Shown piece by piece: positions 17,645 to 26,082 of a DNA stretch of 64,000 bases. A program made the translations under genes and the position numbers. This stretch comes from Burkholderia sp. WP9 (GTDB lineage Bacteria > Pseudomonadota > Gammaproteobacteria > Burkholderiales > Burkholderiaceae), in the NCBI RefSeq assembly GCF_900104795.1, contig NZ_FNTG01000001.1:62001-126000 (forward strand), read 5' to 3'. How positions within the stretch are numbered: the stretch's first letter is position 1; every line of letters starts with the position of its first letter. Below the pieces are notes generated by a model, which had not been told where the DNA came from, made no database searches, and saw only the letters and a program-made list of their open reading frames with translations.

Positions 17645-18402
17645 CGGGACGCCTCCGCGGTTTTGCCCGTGCCGCGCAGGTTGGGGCGCGAGGTCGACAG
17701 CAGGACGCCGATCGCCACGCCCGCGAATACCGCGCCGAGCAGCCCGAGCTTGTACGGCCACGCCTGCCAGAAGAAGGCCAGCGTGCCCGCGGTCACTGCG
17801 GCCGCGATATAGCGCAGCGCCACGAGTTGCGGCACGACGATCGCGATAAAGGTGGCGACCATTGCGAAATCGAGGCCGAGCGATTGCAATCCCGGAAACG
17901 CCGCCCCGAACAACAGGCCGGCGACGGTCCAGATCTGCCAGTTCAGGTACATGGCGAGACCCGCGCCGAAGAAGTAGTGCGGGCCGACCGTGCCGGGCTC
18001 CCGATGCCGGTAATGCTCCCACGCGACGGCGAAAACTTCGTCCGTGAGCAGCGCGCCGAGCGCCCAGCGCCAGCGCGCCGACAGATGCGCGACGTGCGGT
18101 GCGAGCGTGGCGCTGTACAGCATGTGACGCAAATTGACCACCAGCGTAGTCGCCCAGATCACGGCGAAGCTGGCGTGACCCGCGATCAGGCCGAGTGCGA
18201 TGAACTGCGCGGAGCCGGCGAACACGACGAGCGACATCAACTGCCCGTGCCAGAGGTGCAGCGGACCGGATGCGACGAGTGTGCCGAAAATGACGCCGAA
18301 AGGCGCCGCGCCGACCATCATCGGAATGATGTCGCGCGCGCCGGCGGTGAACTCCTTTAGATGGCCGTGGCTCGTGGGCTGGCCTGCGGTGGAATGGGTC
18401 AA
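17641..18402 (-). CDS. azlC: AzlC-family large subunit of a branched-chain amino acid exporter
   Basis: A 253-residue membrane protein. The family hallmarks are FTAGARDIIPMMVGAAPFGVIFG near the N-terminus, then FAGSAQFIALGL and the NLRHMLYSATLAPH motif, followed by LTDEVFAV. AzlC with AzlD forms an amino acid efflux system (valine/leucine/isoleucine or analogues). Its gene is first in the operon. Upstream lies a repeat-filled spacer and an AraC-type regulator on the same strand, which may control it. Confidence 0.92.
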   Translation of the reverse strand: MTHSTAGQPTSHGHLKEFTAGARDIIPMMVGAAPFGVIFGTLVASGPLHLWHGQLMSLVVFAGSAQFIALGLIAGHASFAVIWATTLVVNLRHMLYSATLAPHVAHLSARWRWALGALLTDEVFAVAWEHYRHREPGTVGPHYFFGAGLAMYLNWQIWTVAGLLFGAAFPGLQSLGLDFAMVATFIAIVVPQLVALRYIAAAVTAGTLAFFWQAWPYKLGLLGAVFAGVAIGVLLSTSRPNLRGTGKTAEASR

Positions 18403-18813
18403 TCTTGCCTCCTTGAATCGGGAAGCTTAGCGGGGGCGGCCCAGCGGGGCTTGTACGTTCTTGCGGCTGGGCGTGTCTCGATGCGCTGACGCGTGGCGAT
18501 GTCGTTGGTTGGTGGCTTGCGCGCCGGGGCGTGTCGTGCGGCCGGAATGAGCGACGCGGCGGCGCGCGCAAAGGTTGGCAGCAAATTTCGTGCTGGTATG
18601 TCGCTGGCGGCTGGGGCGTCCCAGGCAGCGGGCGTGCAAAGGTCGCTAGCAACGTTCGCGCTAGGGTTGTCTCTGGCGGTTAGAGCGCCCGGAACGGCGG
18701 TAAAGGTCGCCGGCAACGTTCGCGCTAAGGCTGTCTTTAGCGGCTGGACTCTTTGAGGCCGCCGGACGCGCTGCTCGCCCAACGCCGGTGCCCACGCCAA
18801 CACCCACACCCAG
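18403..18813. repeat. Intergenic block of about five degenerate 65-bp tandem repeats
   Basis: The 411-base spacer between azlC and the AraC gene holds no convincing gene. It contains degenerate tandem copies spaced 64-68 bases apart. Core cues are aaaggttggcagcaaattt from 18570, aaaggtcgctagcaacgttc from 18638 and aaaggtcgccggcaacgttc from 18702, each followed by a g/t-rich segment with tgtc and ctggcgg or tagcgg. Two weaker copies seem to sit near 18455 and 18520. Periods of 68 and 64 are not multiples of three, so a coding repeat is unlikely. Confidence 0.6.
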
Positions 18814-19644
18814 TTAGACGCCTTGCCAGCGTCCGGGCGGCACGCCGAACATCCGCCGGAAATGCCGCGTGAAATGGCTCTGATCGGTGAAGCCGCTGGC
18901 GGCGGCGACATCCGTGACCGATACGCCGGCGCGCAATGGCGCGAGCGCGCGCTGCAAGCGCACCTGATTGCGCCATGCATGCGGCGGCAAGCCGGTCGTT
19001 TGAGTGAAAAGACGTGCCGCGTGGAACGGCGAAAGCCCGGCCGCCTGAGCGACTTCGGCGAGTGTGACGGGTTCGGCGAGGTCGCCCGTCAGGCACTCCT
19101 GCATGAGCGCCACGCGTGTGTCGTCGGTGGCGAGGCGGGCGCGCGCCGGGCGCGTTTGCGAATAGCGCACCAGCAGCGTGGACAACGCGTCGAGCATGGC
19201 GGCCTCGGCGGCAAGCGCGTCGTCGCCGGCCTCCAGCAGGCGATGCGCGTGCGCGAGCCGCTTAGCCAGATCAGGATCGCGGATCACGCCGGGCGCAAAC
19301 CACGGCAACGTCTGCGGTTTGCCACTGACTTCATTGGCGAGTGAATGAATAAAATCCACCGGCGCATACATCACGCGATACCGCCAGCCCGCCTCGACCG
19401 CCTTCGAGCCAGTGTGCAACTCGCCGGGATTGATGATCGGCACGCTGCCGGCTTCGGCCACGTAGTCGGAACCGAGGTACCGATAACCCTCGGCGCCCGC
19501 GACGATCACCGGAATCGTGTACGCGTCGTGCCAATGCGGCGTGAACTCGTGATCGTGATATTCGGCCGTGAGCAGGTCCGCGCCGGGCAGAAGCGGCGTG
19601 CGCCAGTAGCGGGCGGAATCCTGGAAACGATGGGCGGTGGTCAT
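18814..19644 (-). CDS. AraC-family transcriptional regulator with N-terminal cupin domain
   Basis: A 276-residue regulator. The N-terminal part is an AraC-type cupin (YHDHEFTPHWHDAYTIPVI, with clustered His residues, and INPGELHTG). The C-terminal 100 residues form two helix-turn-helix units (VTLAEVAQAAGLSPFHAARLF; VTDVAAASGFTDQSHFTRHFRRMFG). The ligand is unknown. It lies just upstream of azlCD on the same strand, and regulators of this type often sit next to AzlC/AzlD exporters, so control of that operon by an amino acid signal is a reasonable inference. Confidence 0.92.
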   Translation of the reverse strand: MTTAHRFQDSARYWRTPLLPGADLLTAEYHDHEFTPHWHDAYTIPVIVAGAEGYRYLGSDYVAEAGSVPIINPGELHTGSKAVEAGWRYRVMYAPVDFIHSLANEVSGKPQTLPWFAPGVIRDPDLAKRLAHAHRLLEAGDDALAAEAAMLDALSTLLVRYSQTRPARARLATDDTRVALMQECLTGDLAEPVTLAEVAQAAGLSPFHAARLFTQTTGLPPHAWRNQVRLQRALAPLRAGVSVTDVAAASGFTDQSHFTRHFRRMFGVPPGRWQGV

Positions 19645-19836
19645 GGCGAAGGTCCAGCAGGACCGGTCAGTGTAGCGCGTCGTGACGGGCGGCGCTTCAT
19701 CGACCTAGGGCTCGTGCGGGTGTTTCCTGCCGGAGTGTGATGCCTCGGTTCGAGCAGTAGCTTTCCTCCCACCGCCTGAGGCCACCGATTCACGCCATCG
19801 CATCGGCCGGCTGTGTTTTTCCGTAGGGCGGGGCGC

Positions 19837-20313
19837 TTACTTGAGCGGGATCGTCGTGCCGGCCGGCATCGGCACGGCACTCACGCTGTTCTTCGCGCTA
19901 CCGCTGACGACCCGGTCGCTGTAGGTGAGATACACCAGCGAGTTGCGTTTCGCGTCGACGACCCGCACCACGTGCAGCGACTTGAAGATGAGCGACATGC
20001 TCACCGAAAACACGTCGGCCTGTTTCTTCACAGGACCCGTGAAGTGAATTTCGCCGACCTGACGGCAAGCGATCGACGCCTCCGTGGGATCTTCCGCGAT
20101 GCCGAGCGTCCCTTTGACACCACCCGTACGCGCCCGCGATACGTAGCAGGTCACGCCCTGAACCACGGGATCGTCATAGGCTTCTACGACCACACGGTCG
20201 GAACCCGTGACGTGGAAGTTGGTATTGACGCTGCCGACTTCTTCGCTGTGTGCCGAAGGCAGCAGCAGCGCGGCGGTCGCCGCGAGCGCGATGCGCAACA
20301 AAGTGGGTTTCAT
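19837..20313 (-). CDS. creA: CreA-like periplasmic protein
   Basis: A 158-residue protein starting MKPTLLRIALAATAALLLPSA with a Sec signal peptide cleaved near AHSEE. The mature part contains GSVNTNFHVTGSDRVVVEAYDDP, then VTCYVSRARTGGVKG and EDPTEASIACRQVG, which are hallmarks of the CreA family. Its function is unknown; in E. coli creA is the first gene of creABCD, but no creBCD genes are seen here. The frame runs 39 codons further upstream with no homology-like sequence, so the internal ATG is used. Confidence 0.92.
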   Translation of the reverse strand: MKPTLLRIALAATAALLLPSAHSEEVGSVNTNFHVTGSDRVVVEAYDDPVVQGVTCYVSRARTGGVKGTLGIAEDPTEASIACRQVGEIHFTGPVKKQADVFSVSMSLIFKSLHVVRVVDAKRNSLVYLTYSDRVVSGSAKNSVSAVPMPAGTTIPLK

Positions 20314-20501
20314 GGGATCGCCAGAAATTGAGCGCCTGGGCAGGCGCGGGATGCATGCCGCAAACCGCCATCGTATAACGGCGAGCCGATCATCGGGCTT
20401 TTGCAGGCGAGTGCGGACAGCGTCCGCCATGTTCGGGATTGCGGCGAGAGCATCGACCCGGGGCTGTGATCGGGCGTGCAGAAATGTGACGCGGAAAAAG
20501 A

Positions 20502-20527
20502 AAAGGCCCGCACGAATGCGGGCCTTT
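20502..20527 (-). terminator. Terminator downstream of the tRNA-Asn pair
   Basis: On the minus strand AAAGGCCCGCA, a short loop, and TGCGGGCCTTT form an 11-bp stem followed by T-rich sequence. It lies ten bases after the last tRNA. Confidence 0.8.
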
Positions 20528-20536
20528 CAAAATTTT

Positions 20537-20612
20537 TGGCTCCTCGACCTGGGCTCGAACCAGGGACCTACGGATTAACAGTCCGGCGCTCTACCGACTG
20601 AGCTATCGAGGA
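20537..20612 (-). tRNA. tRNA-Asn (GTT), copy 2
   Basis: A 76-base gene with encoded CCA. The acceptor stem TCCTCGA pairs with TCGAGGA. The D arm is AGCTCAGTCGGTAGAGC, the anticodon loop CTGTTAA reads GTT (Asn), and the T arm has GGTTCGAGCC. It is identical to the neighbouring copy and is transcribed after it. Confidence 0.97.
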
Positions 20613-20636
20613 ACAACAGTACAGCTTGATCTACAT

Positions 20637-20666
20637 AAAAAAGCCCGTCTTGGTTAACGGGCTTTT
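20637..20666 (-). terminator. Hairpin with T-run between the two tRNA-Asn genes
   Basis: GCCCGT and ACGGGC form a six-base stem extended by A/T pairs and followed on the minus strand by a run of Ts. It has terminator form but lies between two tandem tRNA genes that appear to share one promoter, so it may act partly as a terminator and partly as a processing spacer. Confidence 0.65.
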
Positions 20667-20674
20667 GCAATTCT

Positions 20675-20750
20675 TGGCTCCTCGACCTGGGCTCGAACCA
20701 GGGACCTACGGATTAACAGTCCGGCGCTCTACCGACTGAGCTATCGAGGA
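20675..20750 (-). tRNA. tRNA-Asn (GTT), copy 1
   Basis: A 76-base cloverleaf with encoded CCA, anticodon GTT, identical to the second copy. It is closest to the strong promoter upstream and is transcribed first. Confidence 0.97.
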
Positions 20751-20777
20751 ACAGAACAACAACAGCAGAGAAACGAA

Positions 20778-20806
20778 ATTGTAGGAGGAGCTTAAGCGGC
20801 TGTCAA
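20778..20806 (-). promoter_or_regulatory. Strong sigma-70 promoter of the tRNA-Asn pair
   Basis: On the minus strand TTGACA (20806-20801) and TACAAT (20783-20778) are separated by exactly 17 bases. The predicted start is about 20 bases before the first tRNA. This is a near-consensus promoter. Confidence 0.85.
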
Positions 20807-20878
20807 TACCCTGCGTTCATCTCGATTTCATTCGAAGTCCGCTGCGTATGTGACGTGCTGCGTGACGTGCCGCGAGAC

Positions 20879-21202
20879 TCAACGTACGAGCAGCTCGAGC
20901 TTTTCCTTTACGTCCTTGAACTCGTCGGCTTCCGGCAGCGGTGCTTTGGTCTTGGTGATGCTCGGCCAGCTTTTCGCGAGATCGGCATTCAGCTCGATGA
21001 AATTCTGCTGGTCGCCCGGCACGTCTTCTTCGGCATAGATGGCGTTCACCGGGCATTCGGCTACGCACACTGCGCAGTCGATGCATTCATCGGGGTCGAT
21101 CGCGAGGAAGTTGGGACCTTCGCGAAAGCAGTCCACCGGGCACACATCGACACAGTCGGTATAGCGGCACTTGATGCAGCTTTCGGTCACAACGTGAGTC
21201 AT
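20879..21202 (-). CDS. fdxA: Seven-iron ferredoxin FdxA
   Basis: A 107-residue protein with the 7Fe arrangement. The N-terminus has [18 protein letters not shown], in which the second Cys group is altered as expected for a 3Fe-4S centre, followed by [12 protein letters not shown] for the 4Fe-4S cluster. It is a cytoplasmic electron carrier. The C-terminal 50 residues ([17 protein letters not shown]) are typical of the FdxA family and absent from short 8Fe ferredoxins. A TACAAT-like -10 lies about 50 bases upstream. Confidence 0.96.
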   Translation of the reverse strand: MTHVVTESCIKCRYTDCVDVCPVDCFREGPNFLAIDPDECIDCAVCVAECPVNAIYAEEDVPGDQQNFIELNADLAKSWPSITKTKAPLPEADEFKDVKEKLELLVR

Positions 21203-21534
21203 TCAGGCAGCTCCTGCATGCGGTATCTGGGGAGGCGCAAACGCCAAAAGCGCTATTGTATCGTAACGTCAAGAGGCGCATGCAGCATCGCACCATGCCT
21301 TTTATACGTTTTCGTGATTAGTTTATGGCGCGCTGAAGGCCACCTGCTTCGCGGCGCTCACCGTGAAGACCTTGTTCGGGCGTGCGGTGCGAGCGCCCGG
21401 CGGCGCGCGGAATCCGGCGGCATTCGGGTAACATGCGTCAGGTCGGTGCGCACGGGGCGTGCCGTATGCGCATGGTTGAGTCGGGCCTTTCGTGTCGGGC
21501 CTTCCGTTTTTCCTGCAGTCCAGTTCGCACCATC
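21203..21534. other. Spacer between divergent fdxA and pncB; no gene seen
   Basis: No coding signal is convincing here. On the minus strand a TACAAT at 21260-21255 is a candidate -10 for fdxA, without a good -35 at 17 bases. On the plus side I find no clear promoter for pncB, and no ribosome binding site directly before its ATG. Confidence 0.5.
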
Positions 21535-22731
21535 ATGATTATTACTTCGCTGCTCGACACCGATCTGTACAAGTTCACGATGATGCAAGTGGTGTTGCAT
21601 CACTTTCCCGCGGCGAACGTGGAATATCGCTTCCGTTGCCGTACGCCGAATGTCGATCTCGTTCCGTATATCGGCGAGATTCGCGAGGAAGTGCGCAAGC
21701 TCTGCCAGCTTCGCTTTACCGACGACGAACTCGACTACCTGCGCCGCATGCGCTTCATCAAGGGCGACTTCATCGAGTTTCTCGCGCTGTTCCATCTGAA
21801 CGAAAAATACATTTCGATCGAACCTTCGCCGAAGGGCAATGGCGAAATCGACATCGAGATCAAGGGACCGTGGCTGCATACGATCCTGTTCGAGATTCCG
21901 ATGCTCGCGATCGTCAACGAGGTGTACTTCCGCAATACGCAGCAGAAGCCGGACTACAGCGAAGGGCGCGGCCGCCTCGTCGACAAGATCCAGCTGCTCG
22001 GCGCGCGTCCGGAATTCGCCGACTGCAAGATCGCCGACTACGGCACGCGCCGCCGATTCTCGAAGCAATGGCACGAGGAAGTGATCCTCAAACTCAAAGA
22101 GGGCCTCGGCGAGCAGTTCGCCGGCACCAGCAACGTCTTCTACGCAATGAAGCACGGCCTCACGCCGCTCGGCACGATGGCGCATGAATATCTGCAGGCG
22201 TGCCAGGCGCTCGGCCCACGGCTGCGCGACTCGCAGATCTTCGGCTTCGAAATGTGGGCCAAGGAATACCGCGGCGACCTGGGTATCGCGCTCTCCGACG
22301 TGTACGGCATGGAGGCGTTCCTGCGCGACTTCGACATGTACTTCTGCAAGCTGTTCGACGGCGCGCGCCATGATTCTGGCGATCCGTTCGAGTGGGGCGA
22401 ACGTCTGCTCAAGCACTACGAAGCGAATCGCTGCGATCCGCGCACCAAGATCCTCGTATTTTCCGACGCCCTCGACATTCCGAAAGTGCTGCAGCTCTAT
22501 GAGCGCTTCCGCGGCCGCTGCAAGCTGGCGTTCGGCGTGGGCACGAATCTGACCAACGACCTCGGCTATAGCCCGCTGCAGATCGTCATCAAAATGGTTC
22601 GCTGCAACGGCCAGCCGGTGGCGAAACTGTCGGACTCGCCGGGCAAGAACATGTGCGAAGACAAGGCTTACCTCGCTTACCTGCGCCAGGTGTTCGGCAT
22701 TGCGCAGCCCGAGGAAGAGGCGGCGAAGTAA
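21535..22731 (+). CDS. pncB: Nicotinate phosphoribosyltransferase
   Basis: A 398-residue protein of usual length. It converts nicotinate, PRPP and ATP to nicotinate mononucleotide in the NAD salvage pathway. Hallmarks are the N-terminus [18 protein letters not shown], then VEYRFRCR, a central DYGTRRRFS containing the loop with the conserved active-site region, and [11 protein letters not shown] near the end. The ATG at MIITSLL matches homologues although no good ribosome binding site precedes it; the frame extends upstream without conserved sequence. Confidence 0.97.
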   Translation: MIITSLLDTDLYKFTMMQVVLHHFPAANVEYRFRCRTPNVDLVPYIGEIREEVRKLCQLRFTDDELDYLRRMRFIKGDFIEFLALFHLNEKYISIEPSPKGNGEIDIEIKGPWLHTILFEIPMLAIVNEVYFRNTQQKPDYSEGRGRLVDKIQLLGARPEFADCKIADYGTRRRFSKQWHEEVILKLKEGLGEQFAGTSNVFYAMKHGLTPLGTMAHEYLQACQALGPRLRDSQIFGFEMWAKEYRGDLGIALSDVYGMEAFLRDFDMYFCKLFDGARHDSGDPFEWGERLLKHYEANRCDPRTKILVFSDALDIPKVLQLYERFRGRCKLAFGVGTNLTNDLGYSPLQIVIKMVRCNGQPVAKLSDSPGKNMCEDKAYLAYLRQVFGIAQPEEEAAK

Positions 22732-22834
22732 CGCGGCTCGCAGCTGGCTATTGCAGTGGGCTATAGCGTAAGCCGCGTGTGCGATACGCGGCAATATCCC
22801 GTTTGGCCAGGGTGGCCGCGCGCGGGGCGGCCGG

Positions 22835-22840
22835 TATAAT
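22835..22840 (+). promoter_or_regulatory. Candidate -10 box for lutC
   Basis: A perfect TATAAT 42 bases before the lutC ATG. No matching -35 at 17 bases is seen, so only the -10 is supported. Confidence 0.4.
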
Positions 22841-22881
22841 TCCCGCCATCCCGAACGGCTGTCGACACGAGGATTTCGCAC

Positions 22882-23544
22882 ATGGATACATCGATTGCCC
22901 GACGCAACATACTGGCGCGCATCCGCGCGGCGCAAGGGCGTGAGCCGGAGCCGTCCGCTGCCGAGCGCGAGGCGGCGGCGGACTACCTGGCGCGCCATCC
23001 TGCCGGGCCGCGTCCGGAGATGCCGGCCGACCTCGTTGCGCGCTTCGTCGAACAGGCCCGGAAGATGGCGACCACCGTCGAATCGGTTCAGGCACTGAGC
23101 GACGTGCCGGCCGCGGCGCATCGCTACCTCACACAACATGCGTTGCCGTTGCAGGCTATCGCCTGGCAAACGCTGCAGGATCTGCAGTGGGCCGAAGCCG
23201 GCCTCACCGTCGAATTCCGCAAGCCGCAAGACGGCGACGTGGTCGGCCTGACCGGCTGCTTCTGCGCGACCGCCGAGACCGGCACGCTCGTGTTGCTGTC
23301 GGGACCGGAAACTTATGCGTCCGCTGGTCTGCTGCCTGAAACGCATATTGCCATCGTGCCGGCTTCACGCATCGTCTCGGGTCATGAAGAGGCGTTCGGT
23401 CTGATCCGCAAAGAACGCGGCGAACTTCCACGCGCGGTCAATTTCGTTTCCGGGCCTTCACGCACCGGGGATATCGAGCAGACCATCGTCCTCGGCGCGC
23501 ATGGGCCATACCGCGTGCATGTGATCGTGGTGCAGGGCGCCTGA
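22882..23544 (+). CDS. lutC: LutC/YkgG-family protein (LUD domain)
   Basis: A 220-residue LUD-domain protein. It starts MDTSIARRNILARIRAA and has the characteristic GLTGCFCATAETGTLVLLSG segment and a C-terminal FVSGPSRTGDIEQTIVLGAHGP. In other bacteria LutC with LutA and LutB oxidises L-lactate to pyruvate using iron-sulfur clusters. LutA and LutB are not next to it here (pncB lies upstream and an antiporter gene downstream), so it is either a stand-alone homologue or its partners lie elsewhere. Confidence 0.92.
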   Translation: MDTSIARRNILARIRAAQGREPEPSAAEREAAADYLARHPAGPRPEMPADLVARFVEQARKMATTVESVQALSDVPAAAHRYLTQHALPLQAIAWQTLQDLQWAEAGLTVEFRKPQDGDVVGLTGCFCATAETGTLVLLSGPETYASAGLLPETHIAIVPASRIVSGHEEAFGLIRKERGELPRAVNFVSGPSRTGDIEQTIVLGAHGPYRVHVIVVQGA

Positions 23545-23619
23545 ACGGCAAGCGCGGCCCGCGCCACGGGGCGCATGTGCCCACGCGCGGCTGCCGGCAA
23601 TAACAAGGATTTCAACGCT

Positions 23620-25050
23620 ATGAAAGGACATGCCGTCTGGACGGGCATGGGGTTCGCGGCTGCATTGGCGCTGGCCGGCTGGCCGCAACTGGCGTCTGCC
23701 GCTACGCTCGATGGCGCCACTTTGTCGGCGCTGTGGGGACTGCCATTCGCAGGCGTGCTGCTGTCGATCGCGGTATTTCCGCTGATCGCGCCGGCGTTCT
23801 GGCATCACCATTTCGGCAAGATCGCGGCTGCCTGGGCGCTTGCGTTCCTCGTGCCGTTCGCGCTCACCTTCGGTTCAGGCGTCGCGTTCGGCACGCTCGT
23901 GCATGCGCTCCTCGAAGAATACATTCCGTTCATTGTGCTGCTAACGGCGTTGTACACCGTGGCGGGCGGCATCTGCGTGCGCGGCAATCTGCATGGCACG
24001 CCGCGTCTGAACACCGGAATTCTCGCGCTAGGCACGTTGCTGGCCAGCATCATGGGCACGACCGGCGCGGCCATGCTGCTGATCCGTCCATTACTGCGCG
24101 CCAACGACAATCGCAAGCACGTGGTTCATGTAGTCGTGTTCTTCATCTTCCTCGTGGCGAACGCGGGCGGCTCGCTCTCGCCGCTGGGCGACCCGCCGCT
24201 CTTTCTCGGTTTTTTGCAGGGCGTGAGCTTTTTCTGGACCACCACGCATCTGATGCTGCCCATGCTGTTCATTTGCGGCGTGCTGCTGATCGGGTTCTAT
24301 GCGCTCGACTCGTACTACTTTCATCGGCGTGAGGAAGAGCGCTCGCGCTTTCTCGATCCCTCGCCTGACTCGCCGCTGCTCGGCATCGACGGCAAGATCA
24401 ATTTCGTGCTTCTCGCCGCGGTAGTCGGGCTCGTGCTGATGAGCGGGCTATGGAAGCCGGGCGTGGAGTTCGACGTGTTCGGCACGCACCTCGCGCTGCA
24501 GAATGCCGTGCGCGATGCCGCGCTGCTCGGCGTCACGTTGCTTTCATTGGTGCTCACGCCGCGTACGGCGCGCGCGGGCAACGACTTCAACTGGGCGCCA
24601 ATCGAAGAGGTGGCCAAGCTGTTCGCCGGCATCTTCGTGACGATCGCGCCGGTCATCACGATCCTGCGTGCCGGCGAGGCGGGCGCCTTTGCCGGCATCG
24701 TCCATCTGGTCAACGACGCATCGGGCCAGCCGCACGATTTGATGTACTTCTGGATGACCGGGCTGCTATCTTCGTTTCTCGACAATGCGCCGACCTACCT
24801 CGTGTTCTTCAACCTGGCCGGCGGCAACGCGCAGACGCTCATGACCACCGGCGCCACCACGCTCGCGGCGATCTCGGCTGGCGCGGTGTTCATGGGTGCG
24901 AACACGTATATCGGCAATGCGCCGAACTTCATGGTGAAGGCAATCGCGGAATCGCGCGGCGTGCGCATGCCGGGTTTTTTCGCGTATCTGGGCTGGTCCG
25001 CGGCGGTGTTGCTGCCGTTGTTCCTCGTGACCGGCTGGCTTTTTTTCTGA
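23620..25050 (+). CDS. Sodium:proton antiporter, NhaD-like (ion transporter superfamily)
   Basis: A 476-residue membrane protein beginning MKGHAVWTGMGFAAALAL, with an N-terminal hydrophobic segment that may be a signal sequence, and roughly 12 further segments. Characteristic stretches are NTGILALGTLLASIMGTTGAAMLLIRPL and VANAGGSLSPLGDPPLFLGFL, then LSSFLDNAPTYLVFFNLAGG and GANTYIGNAPNFMVKAIAE. These are the two half-repeat motifs of NhaD/ArsB-type ion transporters. The start has AAGGAT about ten bases upstream; an in-frame start 45 bases earlier is less likely. The transported ion is inferred. Confidence 0.9.
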   Translation: MKGHAVWTGMGFAAALALAGWPQLASAATLDGATLSALWGLPFAGVLLSIAVFPLIAPAFWHHHFGKIAAAWALAFLVPFALTFGSGVAFGTLVHALLEEYIPFIVLLTALYTVAGGICVRGNLHGTPRLNTGILALGTLLASIMGTTGAAMLLIRPLLRANDNRKHVVHVVVFFIFLVANAGGSLSPLGDPPLFLGFLQGVSFFWTTTHLMLPMLFICGVLLIGFYALDSYYFHRREEERSRFLDPSPDSPLLGIDGKINFVLLAAVVGLVLMSGLWKPGVEFDVFGTHLALQNAVRDAALLGVTLLSLVLTPRTARAGNDFNWAPIEEVAKLFAGIFVTIAPVITILRAGEAGAFAGIVHLVNDASGQPHDLMYFWMTGLLSSFLDNAPTYLVFFNLAGGNAQTLMTTGATTLAAISAGAVFMGANTYIGNAPNFMVKAIAESRGVRMPGFFAYLGWSAAVLLPLFLVTGWLFF

Positions 25051-25092
25051 CGCCGAGGCAATCGAACTCGACGCGCTATACGGAGAATTGCA

Positions 25093-26082
25093 ATGCAGAA
25101 GATCCTCGTCGCCCGTCCAATCTTTCCTGACGTGATCGAACGGCTCAAACAGTATTTCGACGTCGACTGGAATCAGGGCGACGTATTGTCCGCCGACGAA
25201 CTGACGCGTCGTCTCGCGGACAAGGACGGCGCGCTCACCGCGGGCGATCCGGTCGGCGCGGGCGTACTCGCGGCGGCGCCGCGTCTGCGCGTGGTGTCGA
25301 ACATGGCGGTGGGCTACAACAATTTCGACATGGCCGCCTTCACCGCGGCCAATGTGCTCGGCACCAATACGCCGGACGTGTTGAACGAGTCGACGGCGGA
25401 CTTCGGCTGGGCCCTGATGATGGCGGCGGCGCGCCGTATCGCCGAATCGGAGCACTGGCTGCGCGCGGGCAAATGGCAGAAGTGGGCGTATGACGGTTTT
25501 CTCGGCAGCGACCTGTACGGCTCGACGCTCGGCGTGGTCGGCATGGGCCGCATCGGCCAGGCGTTGGCGCGTCGTGCAAAGGGCTTCAACATGCAGGTGA
25601 TCTATCACAATCGTTCGCGCGTCGCGCCGGAGATAGAAGCCGAGCTGAACGCGGAATACGCGTCGAAAGAGGACCTGTTGCGGCGTGCCGATCACGTCGT
25701 GCTCGTCCTTCCGTACACGAAGGATAACCATCACACGATCGGCGCCGCCGAACTCGCGCTGATGAAGCCGACCGCGACGCTCACCAACATCGCGCGCGGC
25801 GGCATTGTCGACGACGCGGCGCTCGTCCAGGCCTTGCGCTCGAAGCAGATCGCCGCCGCCGGTCTCGACGTGTTCGAAGGCGAGCCGAATCTGAACCAGG
25901 ACTTGCTGAGCGTGCCGAATGTCGTGCTGACGCCGCACATTGCCAGCGCGACCGAAGCCACGCGCCGCGCCATGGCGAATCTCGCCGCGGACAATCTGAT
26001 CGCGGGCCTGGGCGAAGGCCCGCGCGCGGGCCGGCCGCCGAATCCGATCAATCCCGAGGTCATCGGCAAGGCGCGTTCATGA
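25093..26082 (+). CDS. NAD(P)-dependent 2-hydroxyacid dehydrogenase (glyoxylate/hydroxypyruvate reductase type)
   Basis: A 329-residue D-isomer-specific 2-hydroxyacid dehydrogenase. The dinucleotide fold has GVVGMGRIGQALARRAKGF. The catalytic Arg lies in NIARGGIVDD, the Glu in GLDVFEGEP and the His in LTPHIAS. The substrate-binding SNMAVGYNNFDMAAFTAANV segment fits the GhrB/glyoxylate reductase subgroup. It reduces glyoxylate or hydroxypyruvate, or oxidises D-glycerate or gluconate. Its stop overlaps the rmuC start (ATGA), so the two genes are translationally coupled. Confidence 0.93.
   Translation: MQKILVARPIFPDVIERLKQYFDVDWNQGDVLSADELTRRLADKDGALTAGDPVGAGVLAAAPRLRVVSNMAVGYNNFDMAAFTAANVLGTNTPDVLNESTADFGWALMMAAARRIAESEHWLRAGKWQKWAYDGFLGSDLYGSTLGVVGMGRIGQALARRAKGFNMQVIYHNRSRVAPEIEAELNAEYASKEDLLRRADHVVLVLPYTKDNHHTIGAAELALMKPTATLTNIARGGIVDDAALVQALRSKQIAAAGLDVFEGEPNLNQDLLSVPNVVLTPHIASATEATRRAMANLAADNLIAGLGEGPRAGRPPNPINPEVIGKARS

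Noticed and set aside
18493..18756. Plus-strand frame across the azlC-AraC repeats
   Set aside because: Copies are out of frame with each other (periods 68 and 64), so selection for coding is not apparent.
21358..23346. Minus-strand open frame of over 600 codons opposite pncB and lutC
   Set aside because: It covers two well-recognised genes in antisense and has no domain features.
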